From contig JANDLV010000001.1 of the NCBI GenBank assembly GCA_024330185.1, forward strand, positions 1 to 64,000: DNA of 64,000 nucleotides, read 5' to 3'. Each line of letters begins with the position of its first letter. Position 1 is the first letter of the stretch. This document shows, in pieces, positions 55,629-63,634 of this stretch. Position numbers and translations under genes: made by a program. Under the pieces are notes generated by a model that worked only from the letters and a program-made list of their open reading frames with translations, did not search any database and was not told where the DNA came from. This stretch comes from Candidatus Siliceabacter maunaloa (lineage in GTDB: Bacteria > Actinomycetota > Thermoleophilia > Solirubrobacterales > Solirubrobacteraceae).

Positions 55629-57245
55629 CTACCGCGACCTGGCGGGCCCGCCCTCGTAGCGGCTCTCGGTCGCGTCGGCCTGCCCGTGGTAGTGGCTGCC
55701 CAGCTCGGGATGGCCGTAGGGCCGTTGCGCCGGCGCATCGAGGGTCATGAACGAGAGCTGCGCGATCGGCTTGCCGGGCCGCAGCACGATCGGGACGCTG
55801 TTGAAGTTGGCGATCTCCAGCGTGAGGCTGCCCTCGAAGCCGGGGTCCACGAAGCCCGCGGTCGCGTGCACCACCAGCCCGAGGCGGCCAAGCGAGCTGT
55901 TGTGGGTCGTGATGAACGACCGGCTGGCGAGGAACAGTCCCCATGGGTGGGCGACCTGGATGCACCGCACCGGCACGCTGTCCACCGGACGGACGTCGAC
56001 GATGGCGCGATCGAAGTAGAAGCGCCCACCGAGCTTCTGGCGCGCAAGCTTGCGGGGGAGGCGGAATACCGGCTCGTGAGGAGTGAACGTGACGTCGTAC
56101 TTCAGCCCGCAGTCCTTGCCGTACAGCGTTGCCGTCTTGACGGCGATCACCGCCTTGAAGCCAAGGCTCGCGATGAGCTCGCGATATTGCTCCGCGAGGT
56201 GGGCGCGGACCGTGGTCAGCTCGCAACGACCCAGCTTGTCCACATACCCGTCGGTGTCCATCAGGCCGTCGAGGAGGGCGCGACGCTGCTCGACGCTCGC
56301 CTCGAGATAGACCCGAGGGATGTGCTTGTTCATCATCAGGCCGGTGTCGCGAAGGATGCTCGAGAACGATCCGTTGCGGCAGTAGCGCCCGCTGATCGGA
56401 TCTCTAGTGCGTCCTTCCCCGCCAAGGCGGTAGGAGAGGGGTCTGGCCCTCGAGGCCGGGGCGACTGCGTATCCGGCCCGGGCGATCTCGGCGAGGATCG
56501 ACTCGTCGACGGTCGTGATCTCGGCCGCCGCGCTGGTCCCGTCCCCGATCCAGGCGCCGAGCACGTACGGATCGATCGGCAGTGCGCGCTCCGGATAGCT
56601 CACCGGATCGCACTGGGCGACGTGGTGGTTGTACTCCTGAGCACCGATCTTGAGCGTCCGCTCGATCTGTGCTGTGGTGAGAATGCTCGGGGGGCGTTTG
56701 CGGGCGCGAGCCGTCTTGGTCCAGCTCTCCCACTGGTGGTCGACGTCAGCGACGATCGTGGTCCCGTCGGAGAAGACGACCTCGCGGCACTCGCGACCGG
56801 TCAGAACCTCGGTCGCGGCGACGACCGCCGTCGGCTGCCCCCAGGCGTCGAAGACCTGATCGCCGACCGCCAGGTCCTCCATGGTCGTCCACCCGTCCGG
56901 CGTGGGGATCGGGGTGTCGAGCGCGAGGGCCTTCCCCTCGATCCTCGCGACGACGTCGTCGGGCAGGGCGACCCGCTCGGCGGTGCTGCCCAGCACGAAC
57001 TCCCCGGGGTGGATCACGAAGTGGTCGTCGTCCGCGACGACGACGTGCTCGGTCAGGTCCTTGGGGGGCGCATCCAGGTCGATGGCCTGGATGCGGTGGT
57101 TGTGAAAGACGCGGAACGAGCCGCCGAGGCGCAGGTCGACCGATGCCGGCTGGACCATCGTCGGGTCCCATGGGTCGATGCGGATGCGGCCCTTCTCGAC
57201 CAGGCGGCGGATGGTGCCGTCGGACAGGACGGAGGTCGGCGCCAT
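55629..57245 (-). CDS. dcd: dCTP deaminase interrupted by an intein
   Basis: This is a 538-residue precursor. The N-extein (1-105) has SVLSDGTIRRLVEKGRIRID, VQPASVDLRLGGSFRVFHNH and FVLGSTAERVALPDDVVARI then EGK. The C-extein (450-538) has SSLGRLGLVVHATAGFVDPG, FEGSLTLEIANFNSVPIVL and GKPIAQLSFM. Joined, they give a normal 194-residue Dcd. The insertion falls in the active-site motif EGK/SSLGR, so unspliced protein would be inactive. Dcd makes dUTP (or dUMP in bifunctional forms) for thymidylate synthesis. No frameshift is needed. The intein is listed separately. Confidence 0.96.
   Translation of the reverse strand: MAPTSVLSDGTIRRLVEKGRIRIDPWDPTMVQPASVDLRLGGSFRVFHNHRIQAIDLDAPPKDLTEHVVVADDDHFVIHPGEFVLGSTAERVALPDDVVARIEGKALALDTPIPTPDGWTTMEDLAVGDQVFDAWGQPTAVVAATEVLTGRECREVVFSDGTTIVADVDHQWESWTKTARARKRPPSILTTAQIERTLKIGAQEYNHHVAQCDPVSYPERALPIDPYVLGAWIGDGTSAAAEITTVDESILAEIARAGYAVAPASRARPLSYRLGGEGRTRDPISGRYCRNGSFSSILRDTGLMMNKHIPRVYLEASVEQRRALLDGLMDTDGYVDKLGRCELTTVRAHLAEQYRELIASLGFKAVIAVKTATLYGKDCGLKYDVTFTPHEPVFRLPRKLARQKLGGRFYFDRAIVDVRPVDSVPVRCIQVAHPWGLFLASRSFITTHNSSLGRLGLVVHATAGFVDPGFEGSLTLEIANFNSVPIVLRPGKPIAQLSFMTLDAPAQRPYGHPELGSHYHGQADATESRYEGGPARSR
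55899..56930 (-). other. class 3 intein with LAGLIDADG endonuclease in Dcd
   Basis: This 344-residue intein (precursor residues 106-449) begins with Ala (ALALDTPIPTPDGWTTMEDL), not Cys or Ser, and ends THN followed by Ser. Block B has DVDHQW, block F has VRCIQVAHPWGLFLASRS and block G ends FITTHN. Trp after DHQ, Cys in VRCIQ and Thr before HN are the W-C-T triplet of class 3 inteins. The splicing endonuclease region has two dodecapeptide motifs, VLGAWIGDGT and LLDGLMDTDGYVD, so it is probably mobile. Confidence 0.9.
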
Positions 57246-57312
57246 CGGCCGGATGCTACGGGCCGGCGCGGCGGCCGAGTCGTGCTCGGCCCGCCGCGCC
57301 CGCCTGCGTCGC

Positions 57313-58728
57313 CTACCTCGACGCGCGCTTGGCCTCCAGGCGGTCCATCGCGCGGGCGACGGCGCTGGTGTCGTAGCGGCTCACGATCTCCTCGCAGTTG
57401 CGCGTGATGGGCTTGCGCCGGCCTACGTGGACGACGTCGAAGCCCGGGCCGCAGTCGATCGTCGTCCGACCGCCGTTGACCAGTGCGTGGATCACGTCGT
57501 TGCCACGCCCGGCCATGACCGTGTTGGGGCCCGTGCCGCGCAGTCGGATCTCGTCGTCGTCGTCGCCGCCGAAGATGGTGTTGCGCCGGTCGCCGCCCTG
57601 GAGGTAGTCGCTCCCGCCGCCGCCGCTGATGAAGTTGCGCCCGCGGCCGCCGTAGATCGTGTCGTTGCCGTCCTTGCCGTAGAGGCGGTCGAAGGCACGC
57701 CGCCCGCCGTTGCCCGGATGACGGTCGCCCCAGATGATGTCGTCGCCGCCCATGCCCAGGAGGCGGTCGGAGCCGGAGCCGCCCAGCAGGTTGTCGTTGC
57801 GCGCGGTGCCCTTCTTGCTCCCGCCGCGGGCGCCCATGAGGTGGGTGGTGCCCTTGGTGGGGTCGACGGACGGTGGTGCCTCGATGACCTGCTCGCAGTT
57901 GGCGATGCGGCCCCCACGCAGCGCCTGGGCGTTGGAGATCCCACCCCGCATCCCGTACGGGTTGACCACGATGACGTCGTTGCCCGGCCCGCACTCGACC
58001 GACTTCACCGCGGTGGCGTTGTTGACGAACACGACGTCGTCGCCGGAGCCCGCGTCGATGACGTCCGCGCCCGAGTCGCTGTGGATGACGTCGTTCCCCG
58101 CGCCGCCATCGATCCTGTCAGCCCCGGTGCCGCCGTGGATGAGGTCGCTCCCGTCGCCGCCGATCAGCACGTCGGGCGCCGGGCCGCCGAGGAGCACGTC
58201 GTCGCCCGGGCCGCCGTCGACGCGGTCGTGCCCGAACCCGCCGACGAGCCGATCGTTCCCCGGGCCGCCGAACAGGCGGTCGTCACCGGAGCTGCCATCG
58301 AGGAGGTCGTCGCCGCCGTAGCCGAACAGGGTGTCGTGGCCGGTACTGCCGAACAGGCGGTCTGGGCCGTCGCCACCCAGCAGGCGGTCCGAGCCCTCCA
58401 GCCCGTGGACCTCGCCGCCGCGCGTCGAGCCCACGCGGATGCGGTCCGGACCCGGGCGCCCGTACTGCGGCGAGCCGGCCGGCTCGGGCAGCGGCGGCAG
58501 GGTGGCCAGGGAGGGGAGCCCCCCCGGCAGCGAGGCCAGCTCGGGCGGGAGCTGAGGCGCCGGCGTCGGCGTCGGCGTGGCCCCGTCGGGCTCGGCGCCC
58601 AGCAGGACCGGCAGGCGGGGGAGGTTCACGTCGAGCGCGTGGGCGGGGGCGGCTATGACCAAGGGCAGTCCGGCCAGGGCCAGCACGGTCACGACGCGGG
58701 GGAGGAGGTGGGAGCGCAGAGGGGTCAC
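57313..58728 (-). CDS. secreted RTX calcium-binding repeat protein 2
   Basis: This 471-residue protein has a signal peptide ([20 protein letters not shown]) and a Pro-rich region (about 45-85). Most of residues 95-250 and 320-430 are RTX nonapeptides such as [20 protein letters not shown] and [20 protein letters not shown]. It shares with RTX protein 1 the turns with CGPGND/CGPGFD and a closing NCEE. No enzyme domain is found, so it is likely a Ca2+-stabilised extracellular structural or adhesive protein. It lies upstream of a dispersed repeat copy. Confidence 0.9.
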   Translation of the reverse strand: MTPLRSHLLPRVVTVLALAGLPLVIAAPAHALDVNLPRLPVLLGAEPDGATPTPTPAPQLPPELASLPGGLPSLATLPPLPEPAGSPQYGRPGPDRIRVGSTRGGEVHGLEGSDRLLGGDGPDRLFGSTGHDTLFGYGGDDLLDGSSGDDRLFGGPGNDRLVGGFGHDRVDGGPGDDVLLGGPAPDVLIGGDGSDLIHGGTGADRIDGGAGNDVIHSDSGADVIDAGSGDDVVFVNNATAVKSVECGPGNDVIVVNPYGMRGGISNAQALRGGRIANCEQVIEAPPSVDPTKGTTHLMGARGGSKKGTARNDNLLGGSGSDRLLGMGGDDIIWGDRHPGNGGRRAFDRLYGKDGNDTIYGGRGRNFISGGGGSDYLQGGDRRNTIFGGDDDDEIRLRGTGPNTVMAGRGNDVIHALVNGGRTTIDCGPGFDVVHVGRRKPITRNCEEIVSRYDTSAVARAMDRLEAKRASR

Positions 58729-58806
58729 GCTCCTGTTCTCGGCCCTCGCACCGACACGCTTGAGCGCGCAGTCTGCGCCTGGACACCCGGCCCCGGGGCT
58801 AGCGGT

Positions 58807-58822
58807 CGCCCCCGCAGATACG
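58807..58822 (+). repeat. third copy of the GTCCCCG-ATACG repeat
   Basis: CGCCCCCGCAGATACG matches the 31151-31166 arm at 14 of 16 bases and, like it, is followed by TACCG and GCGGCCGC. It sits in the gap between RTX protein 2 and the small membrane protein gene. No partner arm was found within a few hundred bases. Confidence 0.5.
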
Positions 58823-58839
58823 TACCGTTCCAGCGGCCG

Positions 58840-59097
58840 CTAGGAGCGCACGCGACGGCCCCTGGCCACCGTGCGCACGCGCGGTGGCGCTGGAGCCGCC
58901 GGGTCGCCGTGCGGGCCACGACGGGGCCGCCGCGGGCGCGGGGCGGGCGGATGGTCGGGGCGGTCCTTGGCCCCGCCGTCGCCCTCCTCGCCGGTCTCGG
59001 CCTCGGGCTGCGCGCGCACTGACCACCACACGAGCCACAGCAGCGCGAGCAGCGGGAGCTTCAGCCCGATCATCAGGTAGAAGAAAGCCCAATCCAC
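58840..59097 (-). CDS. small membrane protein with Pro/Arg-rich tail
   Basis: This protein of about 85 residues has one strong membrane helix (WAFFYLMIGLKLPLLALLWL) near its N-terminus, then an acidic and Pro/Arg-rich cytoplasmic tail (RPDHPPAPRPRRPRRGPHGD). No family is recognised. GTG at 59097 is chosen so that the helix is near the start; a GTG at 59136 would add 13 residues. It lies 70 bp downstream of the sugar kinase gene on the same strand. Confidence 0.6.
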   Translation of the reverse strand: MDWAFFYLMIGLKLPLLALLWLVWWSVRAQPEAETGEEGDGGAKDRPDHPPAPRPRRPRRGPHGDPAAPAPPRVRTVARGRRVRS

Positions 59098-59170
59098 GAC
59101 GGGGCCATGGTACCCGTCCGACGGCCCAGTGGGCACCTTTCTTCGCGCGCCGTCTCGCAGCGCGGGCCGC

Positions 59171-60106
59171 TCAGGCGCGCAGCGCGAGCGGGGTGTCGTC
59201 GAAGCGCGTCATGCGCTGCAGGTCGGCCACGCGGGCCGAGACCTCGTATGGCTCCAAGCGCGCGACGCGCTCGGTGCCGAACTCCTGCACGTTGTAGGAG
59301 GCGATGGCCGTGCCGTAGGCCATCGCGCGGCACAGCAGCGCGTGGTCGACCTCCTCGTCGGGGTGCGCGGCGACGTAGCCGACGAAGCCACCGGCGAACG
59401 AGTCGCCGGCGCCCGTGGGGTCGACCACGGCCTCCATGGGGAAGGCGGGCAGGGCGAAGAAGCCCTCCTGCGTGATCAGCGCAGCGCCGTACTTGCCCTG
59501 CTTGGCCACCACGGCCGTCGGCCCCCACGAGAGGACCTCACGCGCCGCGGTGAGCGCGTTGGGCTTGCCCGTGAGCTGCTCGAGCTCCTCGTCGTTGAGG
59601 ATGACGCAGTCGACCATGGATATCGCTCGGTCGAGGGACTCGCGCGCGATGTTGATCCACAGGTCCATGCTGTCCAGCGCGACGAAGCGCGCCTTCTCGC
59701 ACTGCTCGCGCACGCCGATCTGCAGGTCGGGCACGATGTTGGCCAGGAAGAGGACGTCGCAGGCGCGCGAGGCGTCCGAGAGCTTGGGCTCGAAGGTCTC
59801 GAAGACGTTGAGGTCGGTCGCCAGCGTCTCGCGCGAGTTGAGGTCCTCGGAGTAGACGCCGCTCCAGAAGAACGTCTTCCCGCCCGGCACGTGCTCGATG
59901 TCGTCGGTGTTGATGCCGCGGCCGTGCAGGACGGCGTACTCGGCCTCCCCGAAGTCGTCGCCCACCGGGCCGACGACGCGGATCTCGTCGAAGAAGGAGG
60001 CGCCCAGCGAGAAGTGCACGGCGGCGCCGCCCAGCATCCTCTCGCGCTCGCCGAAGGGCGTGCGCACGGCGTCGAAGGCGATGGATCCGACCACGGTCAG
60101 GCTCAT
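59171..60106 (-). CDS. PfkB-family carbohydrate/nucleoside kinase
   Basis: This 311-residue ribokinase-fold kinase begins LTVVGSIAFDAVRTPFGERE with GGAAVHFSLGASFF. The ATP/active-site motif is EAVVDPTGAGDSFAGGFVGY, where the Asp of GAGD is the catalytic base. Between lie VILNDEELEQLTG and VVAKQGKYGAALI, typical of PfkB members. Specific substrate (sugar or nucleoside) cannot be set. TAGGGT (reverse, 60116-60121) lies 9 nt before the ATG, divergent from the toxin-antitoxin pair. Confidence 0.92.
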   Translation of the reverse strand: MSLTVVGSIAFDAVRTPFGERERMLGGAAVHFSLGASFFDEIRVVGPVGDDFGEAEYAVLHGRGINTDDIEHVPGGKTFFWSGVYSEDLNSRETLATDLNVFETFEPKLSDASRACDVLFLANIVPDLQIGVREQCEKARFVALDSMDLWINIARESLDRAISMVDCVILNDEELEQLTGKPNALTAAREVLSWGPTAVVAKQGKYGAALITQEGFFALPAFPMEAVVDPTGAGDSFAGGFVGYVAAHPDEEVDHALLCRAMAYGTAIASYNVQEFGTERVARLEPYEVSARVADLQRMTRFDDTPLALRA

Positions 60107-60126
60107 GAGCCGCCGACCCTAACGAC

Positions 60127-60156
60127 TTGCCTTGGCCACATCTCTGCACCTACACT
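60127..60156 (+). promoter_or_regulatory. promoter of the second VapBC pair
   Basis: TTGCCT (60127-60132) and TACACT (60151-60156), 18 bp apart, form a plausible sigma-70-type promoter 7 nt before the antitoxin ATG at 60164. It is back to back with the PfkB TAGGGT box. A leaderless mRNA is expected. Confidence 0.6.
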
Positions 60157-60163
60157 GTGATGC

Positions 60164-60406
60164 ATGCGCACCACCGTGACCCTGGAGCCGGACGTCGCCG
60201 CCCGCATCGAGCAGCGCCGTCGCGACGGCGAACGCTCCTTCAAGGAGGAGATCAACAGCCTGCTGCGTGTGGGGCTGGAGCACATCGACGAGGAGCCGGC
60301 GCCTCGGGAGCCGTTTCGCACGGAGCCGATGATCGGGCGCCTGCTCATCGACATCGATGACGTCGAGGCCGCGCTCGACTACGCGGAGGGCCCCTGGCGT
60401 ACGTGA
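60164..60406 (+). CDS. vapB: VapB-type antitoxin
   Basis: This 80-residue protein begins MRTTVTLEPDVAARIEQRRR then GERSFKEEINSLLRVGLEHI. The TTVTLEPDV strand and helix pair are a ribbon-helix-helix DNA-binding unit. The C-terminal tail (GRLLIDIDDVEAALDYAEGP) is the toxin-binding part, with the acidic VEAALDYAEG typical of this subtype. The stop overlaps the PIN toxin start (GTGA). It should autoregulate the promoter just upstream. Confidence 0.92.
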   Translation: MRTTVTLEPDVAARIEQRRRDGERSFKEEINSLLRVGLEHIDEEPAPREPFRTEPMIGRLLIDIDDVEAALDYAEGPWRT

Positions 60407-60831
60407 TCCTCCTCGACGTCAATCTCCTCGTGTACGCGTTCTCTGTCGAGGCGCCCGAGAACGTCGCCGCGCGTGACTGGCTCGACGACAAGCTGAACGG
60501 CTCAGCCCGAGTCGGCCTCCCATGGCACTCGCTGCTGGGCTTCGTCCGCCTGTCGAGCAACCCCAGAGTGACGGCACCCCACGTGTCGGTGCCCCAGGCG
60601 TGGGCGCAGGCCCGGGCCTGGCTCGCCCAGCCGCCCGTCTGGATTCCGCAGCCGACCGACCGCCACGCCGACGTGCTCGAGACGGCGCTCGAACAGGCTC
60701 CATCCTCGAGCAAGGTCTCCGACTGCCACCTCGCAGCCCTTGCCATCGAGCACGGGCTCACGCTCTGCAGCACCGACGGTGACTTCGCCCGGTTCTCCGC
60801 TCTGCGCTGGGAGAATCCGCTGCTCGGGTAG
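60403..60831 (+). CDS. vapC: PIN-domain toxin VapC
   Basis: This 142-residue PIN RNase has MILLDVNLLVYAFSVEAPE (first Asp), WHSLLGFVRLSSNPRV, PQAWAQARAWLAQPPVWI, and the closing acids in SSKVSDCHLAALAIEHGLTL and CSTDGDFARFS. It belongs to the longer VapC subgroup with the LDVNLLVYA start, usually paired with the antitoxin type seen here. GTG start is coupled to the antitoxin. The target RNA is unknown. Confidence 0.93.
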   Translation: MILLDVNLLVYAFSVEAPENVAARDWLDDKLNGSARVGLPWHSLLGFVRLSSNPRVTAPHVSVPQAWAQARAWLAQPPVWIPQPTDRHADVLETALEQAPSSSKVSDCHLAALAIEHGLTLCSTDGDFARFSALRWENPLLG

Positions 60832-60847
60832 CTAGAGTCAACGGCAC

Positions 60848-62281
60848 ATGACGAACTTCTCCGACCTGCGGCTCTCCGAATCGAGCATGCAGGCTCTCAC
60901 CGACGTGGGCTACGACAAGCCCAGCCCCATCCAGGAGCAGGCGATCCCGCCCATGCTCGACGGCCTCGACGTGATCGGCCAGGCCCAGACGGGCTCCGGC
61001 AAGACGGCCGCCTTCGGCCTCCCGATCGTCGAGTACGTGGACCCCTCGGTCGCCGAGGTGCAGGCCCTCGTGCTCACCCCGACCCGCGAGCTGTGCATCC
61101 AGGTCACCCAGGCGCTGCGCACCTACGGCTCACGCAAGGGCATCGACGTGGTCGCCGTCTTCGGCGGCGCGCCGATCCGCTCCCAGCAGGCCCAGCTTCG
61201 CGGCGGCGGCCAGGTCGTCGTGGGGACGGTCGGCCGCGTGCTTGACCTCATCCAGCGCGCCTCGCTCATCCTCAACTCCTGTCGCTTCGTCGTCCTCGAC
61301 GAGGCCGACGAGATGCTCGACCTGGGCTTCCTGGAGGACGTGGAGCGGATCCTCGCGCTCACGCCCAACTCGCGCCAGACCTCGCTGTTCAGCGCGACCA
61401 TGCCCCCGCCCATCCGCGCGCTGGCCGACCGCTACCTCTACGACCCGGTCACCGTGTCGGTGCAGTCGGCGACGATGACCGTGGACTCCGTGGAGCAGTT
61501 CCAGCTCCCGGTCGAGGCCAAGGACAAGGCCGACAAGCTGGTCGACGTGCTGCGCGCGGAAAGACCGGACCAGGCGATCGTCTTCGTGCGCACCAAGATC
61601 GCCACCGACCGGCTCTACAAGAAGCTGCGCGACCGCGGGCTCAACGTCAAGGCGCTGCACGGCGACATGAGCCAGGGTGCGCGCGACGGCGTGATGCTCG
61701 GCTTCAAGGGCGGGCGCGTGCCCATCCTGGTGGCCACCGACGTCGCCGCCCGCGGCCTGGACATCTCGACGGTCACCCACGTCGTCAACTTCGACGTACC
61801 GAGGTCCCCCGACGTGTACGTGCACCGCATCGGGCGCACCGGCCGCGTCGGCCGCGCCGGCCGGGCCATCACCTTCGTGGAGTCGCGTCAGCGCCGCGAG
61901 CTGGTCGCCATCGAGGAGCACATCGGCATCACGGTCTCCCCGTGGGCGCAGGGCGCCCGCGTCGCGCCCGCGCCCGTGGAGGAGCGCCCGCGGCGCCACA
62001 GCAAGCCCAGCGTGTCCACCAACGGCGCGCAGGCCGACGAGGCCGCCTTCGCCCGGCTCATGGCCGGCGCGGGGAGCGCCGACGGGCTGCGCGTGGCCGA
62101 CCTGGTGGGCGCCGTGACCCGCGAGGCCGGGGTGGACGGCGAGGCCGTGCGAGACGTGCTCGTGCTCGAGCGCTTCGCGTTCCTGTCGGTGCCCGAGGCC
62201 GACGCCGCGCGCATCGCCGACGCCGTGAGCGGCGCGCAGGTGAGCGGCGTGACGCTGAAGCTGGAGCGTGCCCGGGCGTAG
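60848..62281 (+). CDS. DEAD-box RNA helicase with DbpA-like C-terminus
   Basis: This is a 477-residue protein. The helicase core has the Q motif DKPSPIQEQAIPPMLDG, motif I GQAQTGSGKTAAFG, Ia VLTPTRELCIQ, DEAD in VVLDEADEMLDLGF, SAT in FSATMPPP, motif V ATDVAARGLDIS and VI HRIGRTGRVGRAG. Residues about 415-477 (VADLVGAVTREAGVDGEAVR, VLERFAFLSVPEADAARI) form a DbpA-type RNA-binding domain, suggesting action on rRNA or structured RNA. TAGAGT (60833-60838) is 9 nt before the ATG. It is on the same strand as the VapBC pair but probably has its own promoter. Confidence 0.95.
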   Translation: MTNFSDLRLSESSMQALTDVGYDKPSPIQEQAIPPMLDGLDVIGQAQTGSGKTAAFGLPIVEYVDPSVAEVQALVLTPTRELCIQVTQALRTYGSRKGIDVVAVFGGAPIRSQQAQLRGGGQVVVGTVGRVLDLIQRASLILNSCRFVVLDEADEMLDLGFLEDVERILALTPNSRQTSLFSATMPPPIRALADRYLYDPVTVSVQSATMTVDSVEQFQLPVEAKDKADKLVDVLRAERPDQAIVFVRTKIATDRLYKKLRDRGLNVKALHGDMSQGARDGVMLGFKGGRVPILVATDVAARGLDISTVTHVVNFDVPRSPDVYVHRIGRTGRVGRAGRAITFVESRQRRELVAIEEHIGITVSPWAQGARVAPAPVEERPRRHSKPSVSTNGAQADEAAFARLMAGAGSADGLRVADLVGAVTREAGVDGEAVRDVLVLERFAFLSVPEADAARIADAVSGAQVSGVTLKLERARA

Positions 62282-62412
62282 GGTCCGCGCGCCGGGGGCC
62301 CTCCCCCGGGCGGAGCGGGCGCCCCCTCGCGAGCCCCGCAACTCTCGCCGCCACCGCCCGTTTGGACCATCGATCCCACCGACGCCCGAGGATCTGCCAC
62401 TCTCCCACACTT

Positions 62413-63627
62413 ATGAAATTGCTCAACCGCAACCGAGACGACGACCTGACGCAGGTGCACGAGCCCGTCGAGGCGGATACCGATGCGGTTTCCGCCGCTG
62501 GCACAGGCACCAATGCGGTTTCCGCCGCTGGCACAGGCACCAATGCGGCTTCCGCCGCTGGCACAGGCACCAATGCGGCTTCCGCCGCTGGCACAGGCAC
62601 CAATGCGGTTTCCGCCGCTGGCACAGGCGAGCACGAGCACGAGGTCCTGCCCGAGGTCCCCGACTTCGCCTGCCCGAGCTGTGGCGCGGGCATGAACGCC
62701 GGCCAGGACTGGTGCCTGGAGTGCGGCACCGCAGCCCCCGGCCGCCTCGGCACGCGCCCCGGCTGGCGCGCCGCGCTGACCGTGACCTCGGTGACAGTGG
62801 TGCTCGTGCTGGGCGCCGTCATGGCCGCCTACGCGGCCATGACCACTGACGCCACGCGCGACACGCGCGACGGGCAGCCCGATGACGGCGCGCCCATCCA
62901 GGCCCAGGTACCTCCGCCCCCGGCTCCCCCGGCGCCGACCACCACGCCCCCGGCCACCGGCGAGGGGCCCACGATCCCCGCGCCCCAGGCCGGGTCCTCG
63001 GACAGCGAGGCCGAGCCCATCCCCGGTGGCGACGGTAGCGGGATCCCCGCCCCCGGCGGCGGGGATGGCGGCGGCGCCGCTCCGTCCGGCGGTGGCGGCG
63101 CTCCGGCGCCCAGCGGCGGTGGCGGCGGTTCCTCCACTCCGGCTCCGCCAGCGGTCGGCCCGATCTCCCTGGCCGCCGAGTCGGGCTCCAAGTACGATCC
63201 CTCCGAGCGCAGCGGCGCGCGCTTCTCCGATCCCACCGGGGCCTACGACGGCAGCGAGGCCAGGGGCTTCACCATCAGCGTCCCCGGCGACGGGGACCCG
63301 TTCGGCGCGGGCATCGCCTTCCGCCTCGCCGAGCCGCGCGACCTGCGCTCGCTGGAGATCTCGACGGAGACTGAGGGCTTCACCGTCGAGGTCTACGGCT
63401 CGGCCAGCGGCACACGGCCACCCGACATCCTCGACAACCGCTGGGCCAACCTGGGCCGGCGCACCGACGTCCAGGACGGCACCCGCATCTCGCTGGACAG
63501 CGACGAGGTCAACCGGGTGCGCCACGTGGCCGTGTGGATCACCACCGTGCCTCGGGGCACCGGGGCCGAAGAGGGCAGCAGCCGGCGCACGGTGAACCTC
63601 AACGAGCTGCGCTTCCGCGGAAGGTGA
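62413..63627 (+). CDS. zinc-ribbon membrane protein with Ala/Gly/Thr repeats
   Basis: This is a 404-residue protein. Residues about 23-72 are tandem decapeptides of the [10 protein letters not shown] type from the DNA minisatellite at 62481-62630. A zinc ribbon follows, [19 protein letters not shown], with four cysteines. One membrane helix ([20 protein letters not shown]) comes next, then a long Pro/Gly/Ala-rich outer region (about 155-255) and a terminal beta-rich domain with [20 protein letters not shown] and [19 protein letters not shown], which resembles discoidin-like carbohydrate-binding folds. The topology places the ribbon inside and the beta domain outside. Function is unknown; signal transfer or wall binding is possible. 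Confidence 0.72.
   Translation: MKLLNRNRDDDLTQVHEPVEADTDAVSAAGTGTNAVSAAGTGTNAASAAGTGTNAASAAGTGTNAVSAAGTGEHEHEVLPEVPDFACPSCGAGMNAGQDWCLECGTAAPGRLGTRPGWRAALTVTSVTVVLVLGAVMAAYAAMTTDATRDTRDGQPDDGAPIQAQVPPPPAPPAPTTTPPATGEGPTIPAPQAGSSDSEAEPIPGGDGSGIPAPGGGDGGGAAPSGGGGAPAPSGGGGGSSTPAPPAVGPISLAAESGSKYDPSERSGARFSDPTGAYDGSEARGFTISVPGDGDPFGAGIAFRLAEPRDLRSLEISTETEGFTVEVYGSASGTRPPDILDNRWANLGRRTDVQDGTRISLDSDEVNRVRHVAVWITTVPRGTGAEEGSSRRTVNLNELRFRGR
62481..62630 (+). repeat. 30-bp coding minisatellite, five copies
   Basis: Five units of 30 bp begin at 62481, 62511, 62541, 62571 and 62601, each like CAATGCGGTTTCCGCCGCTG plus GCACAGGCAC. Units 3 and 4 share one C-for-T change; the first and last differ at their edges. 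The length is a multiple of three and encodes a decapeptide in the zinc-ribbon protein. Copy number is likely to vary by slippage. Confidence 0.9.
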
Positions 63628-63634
63628 ACCACTG

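Noticed and set aside
62481-62630. CRISPR array
   Set aside because: Units are adjacent and in a coding frame, so this is a coding minisatellite.
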